A stretch of 7,289 nucleotides of DNA from Flammeovirgaceae bacterium (GTDB lineage: Bacteria > Bacteroidota > Bacteroidia > Cytophagales > Cyclobacteriaceae), in NCBI GenBank assembly GCA_003229495.1, contig QIEB01000131.1, positions 1 to 7,289 of the forward strand. Direction: 5' to 3'. The notes under the pieces are model-generated. The model saw nothing but the letters and a program-made list of their open reading frames with translations. It made no database searches and had not been told where the DNA came from. Position numbers and translations under genes: made by a program. Below, one piece after another: positions 6,914 through 7,289 of this stretch (positions are counted from its first letter, which is position 1; each line of letters starts with the position of its first letter).

Positions 6914-7289
6914 ATGAATACAATAAGCAAATTACCAGTAGTACTGATTCTGTGCTCAATTTTTGTTTTTCCAGCTTGTAGCAGCAATGGTGATGGTGAC
7001 CCACAGCTAACCCCGGAACAAATTCAAACCGCTAAATTAGTTGGAAATCCCTGGACTCCCGGAACGGTAATCCAGGAAATTGATGGAGATATTACTGACG
7101 ACCGATTTGGAGATTTTTCCATTACCTTCAATGCTGACTCTGACGGTAACAACAAGCAATATACTATTACTAACTCAGGGGGAGAAGCCTTTGAAGCTGG
7201 CACCAAAAGCTGGGATTATGCTAGTGGCAACTTAAACCGAATCGAAAGAATTGATAATGGCTTCCAATTCGATATTGCACTTACCAATA
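6914..7289 (+). CDS. Putative lipoprotein, lipocalin-like (N-terminal part, cut by window edge)
   Basis: The first 125 codons are present and open to the window edge. Residues 1-21 form a signal peptide: K6, a hydrophobic core (LPVVLILCSIFVF) and a lipobox FPAC with the lipidated cysteine at C22. The next residues, SSNGDGD, are polar and acidic; in Bacteroidota, acidic residues just after the cysteine can direct lipoproteins to the cell surface, so surface exposure is possible but not shown. The mature part begins with a short helix (LTPEQIQTAKLVGN) followed by PWTPGTV. It then has alternating strands with KQYTITN and GTKSWDYASGNLNRIER, resembling small lipocalin-like lipoproteins of the pattern LVGxW...YTxxG...GxW. 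I give no function. The ATG at 6914 is supported by the signal peptide directly after it. The gene is separated from the lpx operon by 96 bases and probably has its own promoter. Confidence 0.75.
   Translation, partial: MNTISKLPVVLILCSIFVFPACSSNGDGDPQLTPEQIQTAKLVGNPWTPGTVIQEIDGDITDDRFGDFSITFNADSDGNNKQYTITNSGGEAFEAGTKSWDYASGNLNRIERIDNGFQFDIALTN

Overview
The window looks like chromosomal core DNA of a Bacteroidota bacterium, probably a marine or soil member of the Cytophagia/Flavobacteriia side. The clues are a PorX-type response regulator with a PglZ domain (specific to the type IX secretion lineage), an LpxC-FabZ fusion gene (a Bacteroidota hallmark), moderate-to-high AT content and starts without clear Shine-Dalgarno sequences. 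I cannot name a genus.

Layout. On the minus strand, reading right to left, are porX (1671 to 138) and the first 48 codons of tsaE (145 to 1, cut by the window edge). porX is broken: the frame shifts at about position 503, and about eight expected residues of the PglZ domain are missing there. A 53-bp divergent intergenic region (1672-1724) follows. The plus strand then carries a tight cluster: a COG1078-type HD phosphohydrolase (1725-2957, TTG start), lpxD (2981-4027), lpxC-fabZ (4029-5420), lpxA (5417-6202) and a short ABC-type ATPase (6203-6817). Gaps are 23, 1, -4 and 0 bases, so the five genes are very likely one operon. After a 96-bp AT-rich spacer with a small palindrome and a possible promoter, a lipoprotein gene starts at 6914 and runs off the right edge.

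How the genes work together. LpxA adds the first 3-hydroxyacyl chain to UDP-GlcNAc, the LpxC half deacetylates the product and LpxD adds the N-linked acyl chain. The FabZ half dehydrates 3-hydroxyacyl-ACP for fatty acid elongation, so one polypeptide sits at the branch between phospholipid and lipid A synthesis. The HD protein and the ATPase travel with this cluster but have no proven role in it.

The main anomaly is the interrupted porX. I see no CRISPR array, tRNA, rRNA, insertion sequence or clearly novel system; apart from the porX lesion this is an ordinary housekeeping region.
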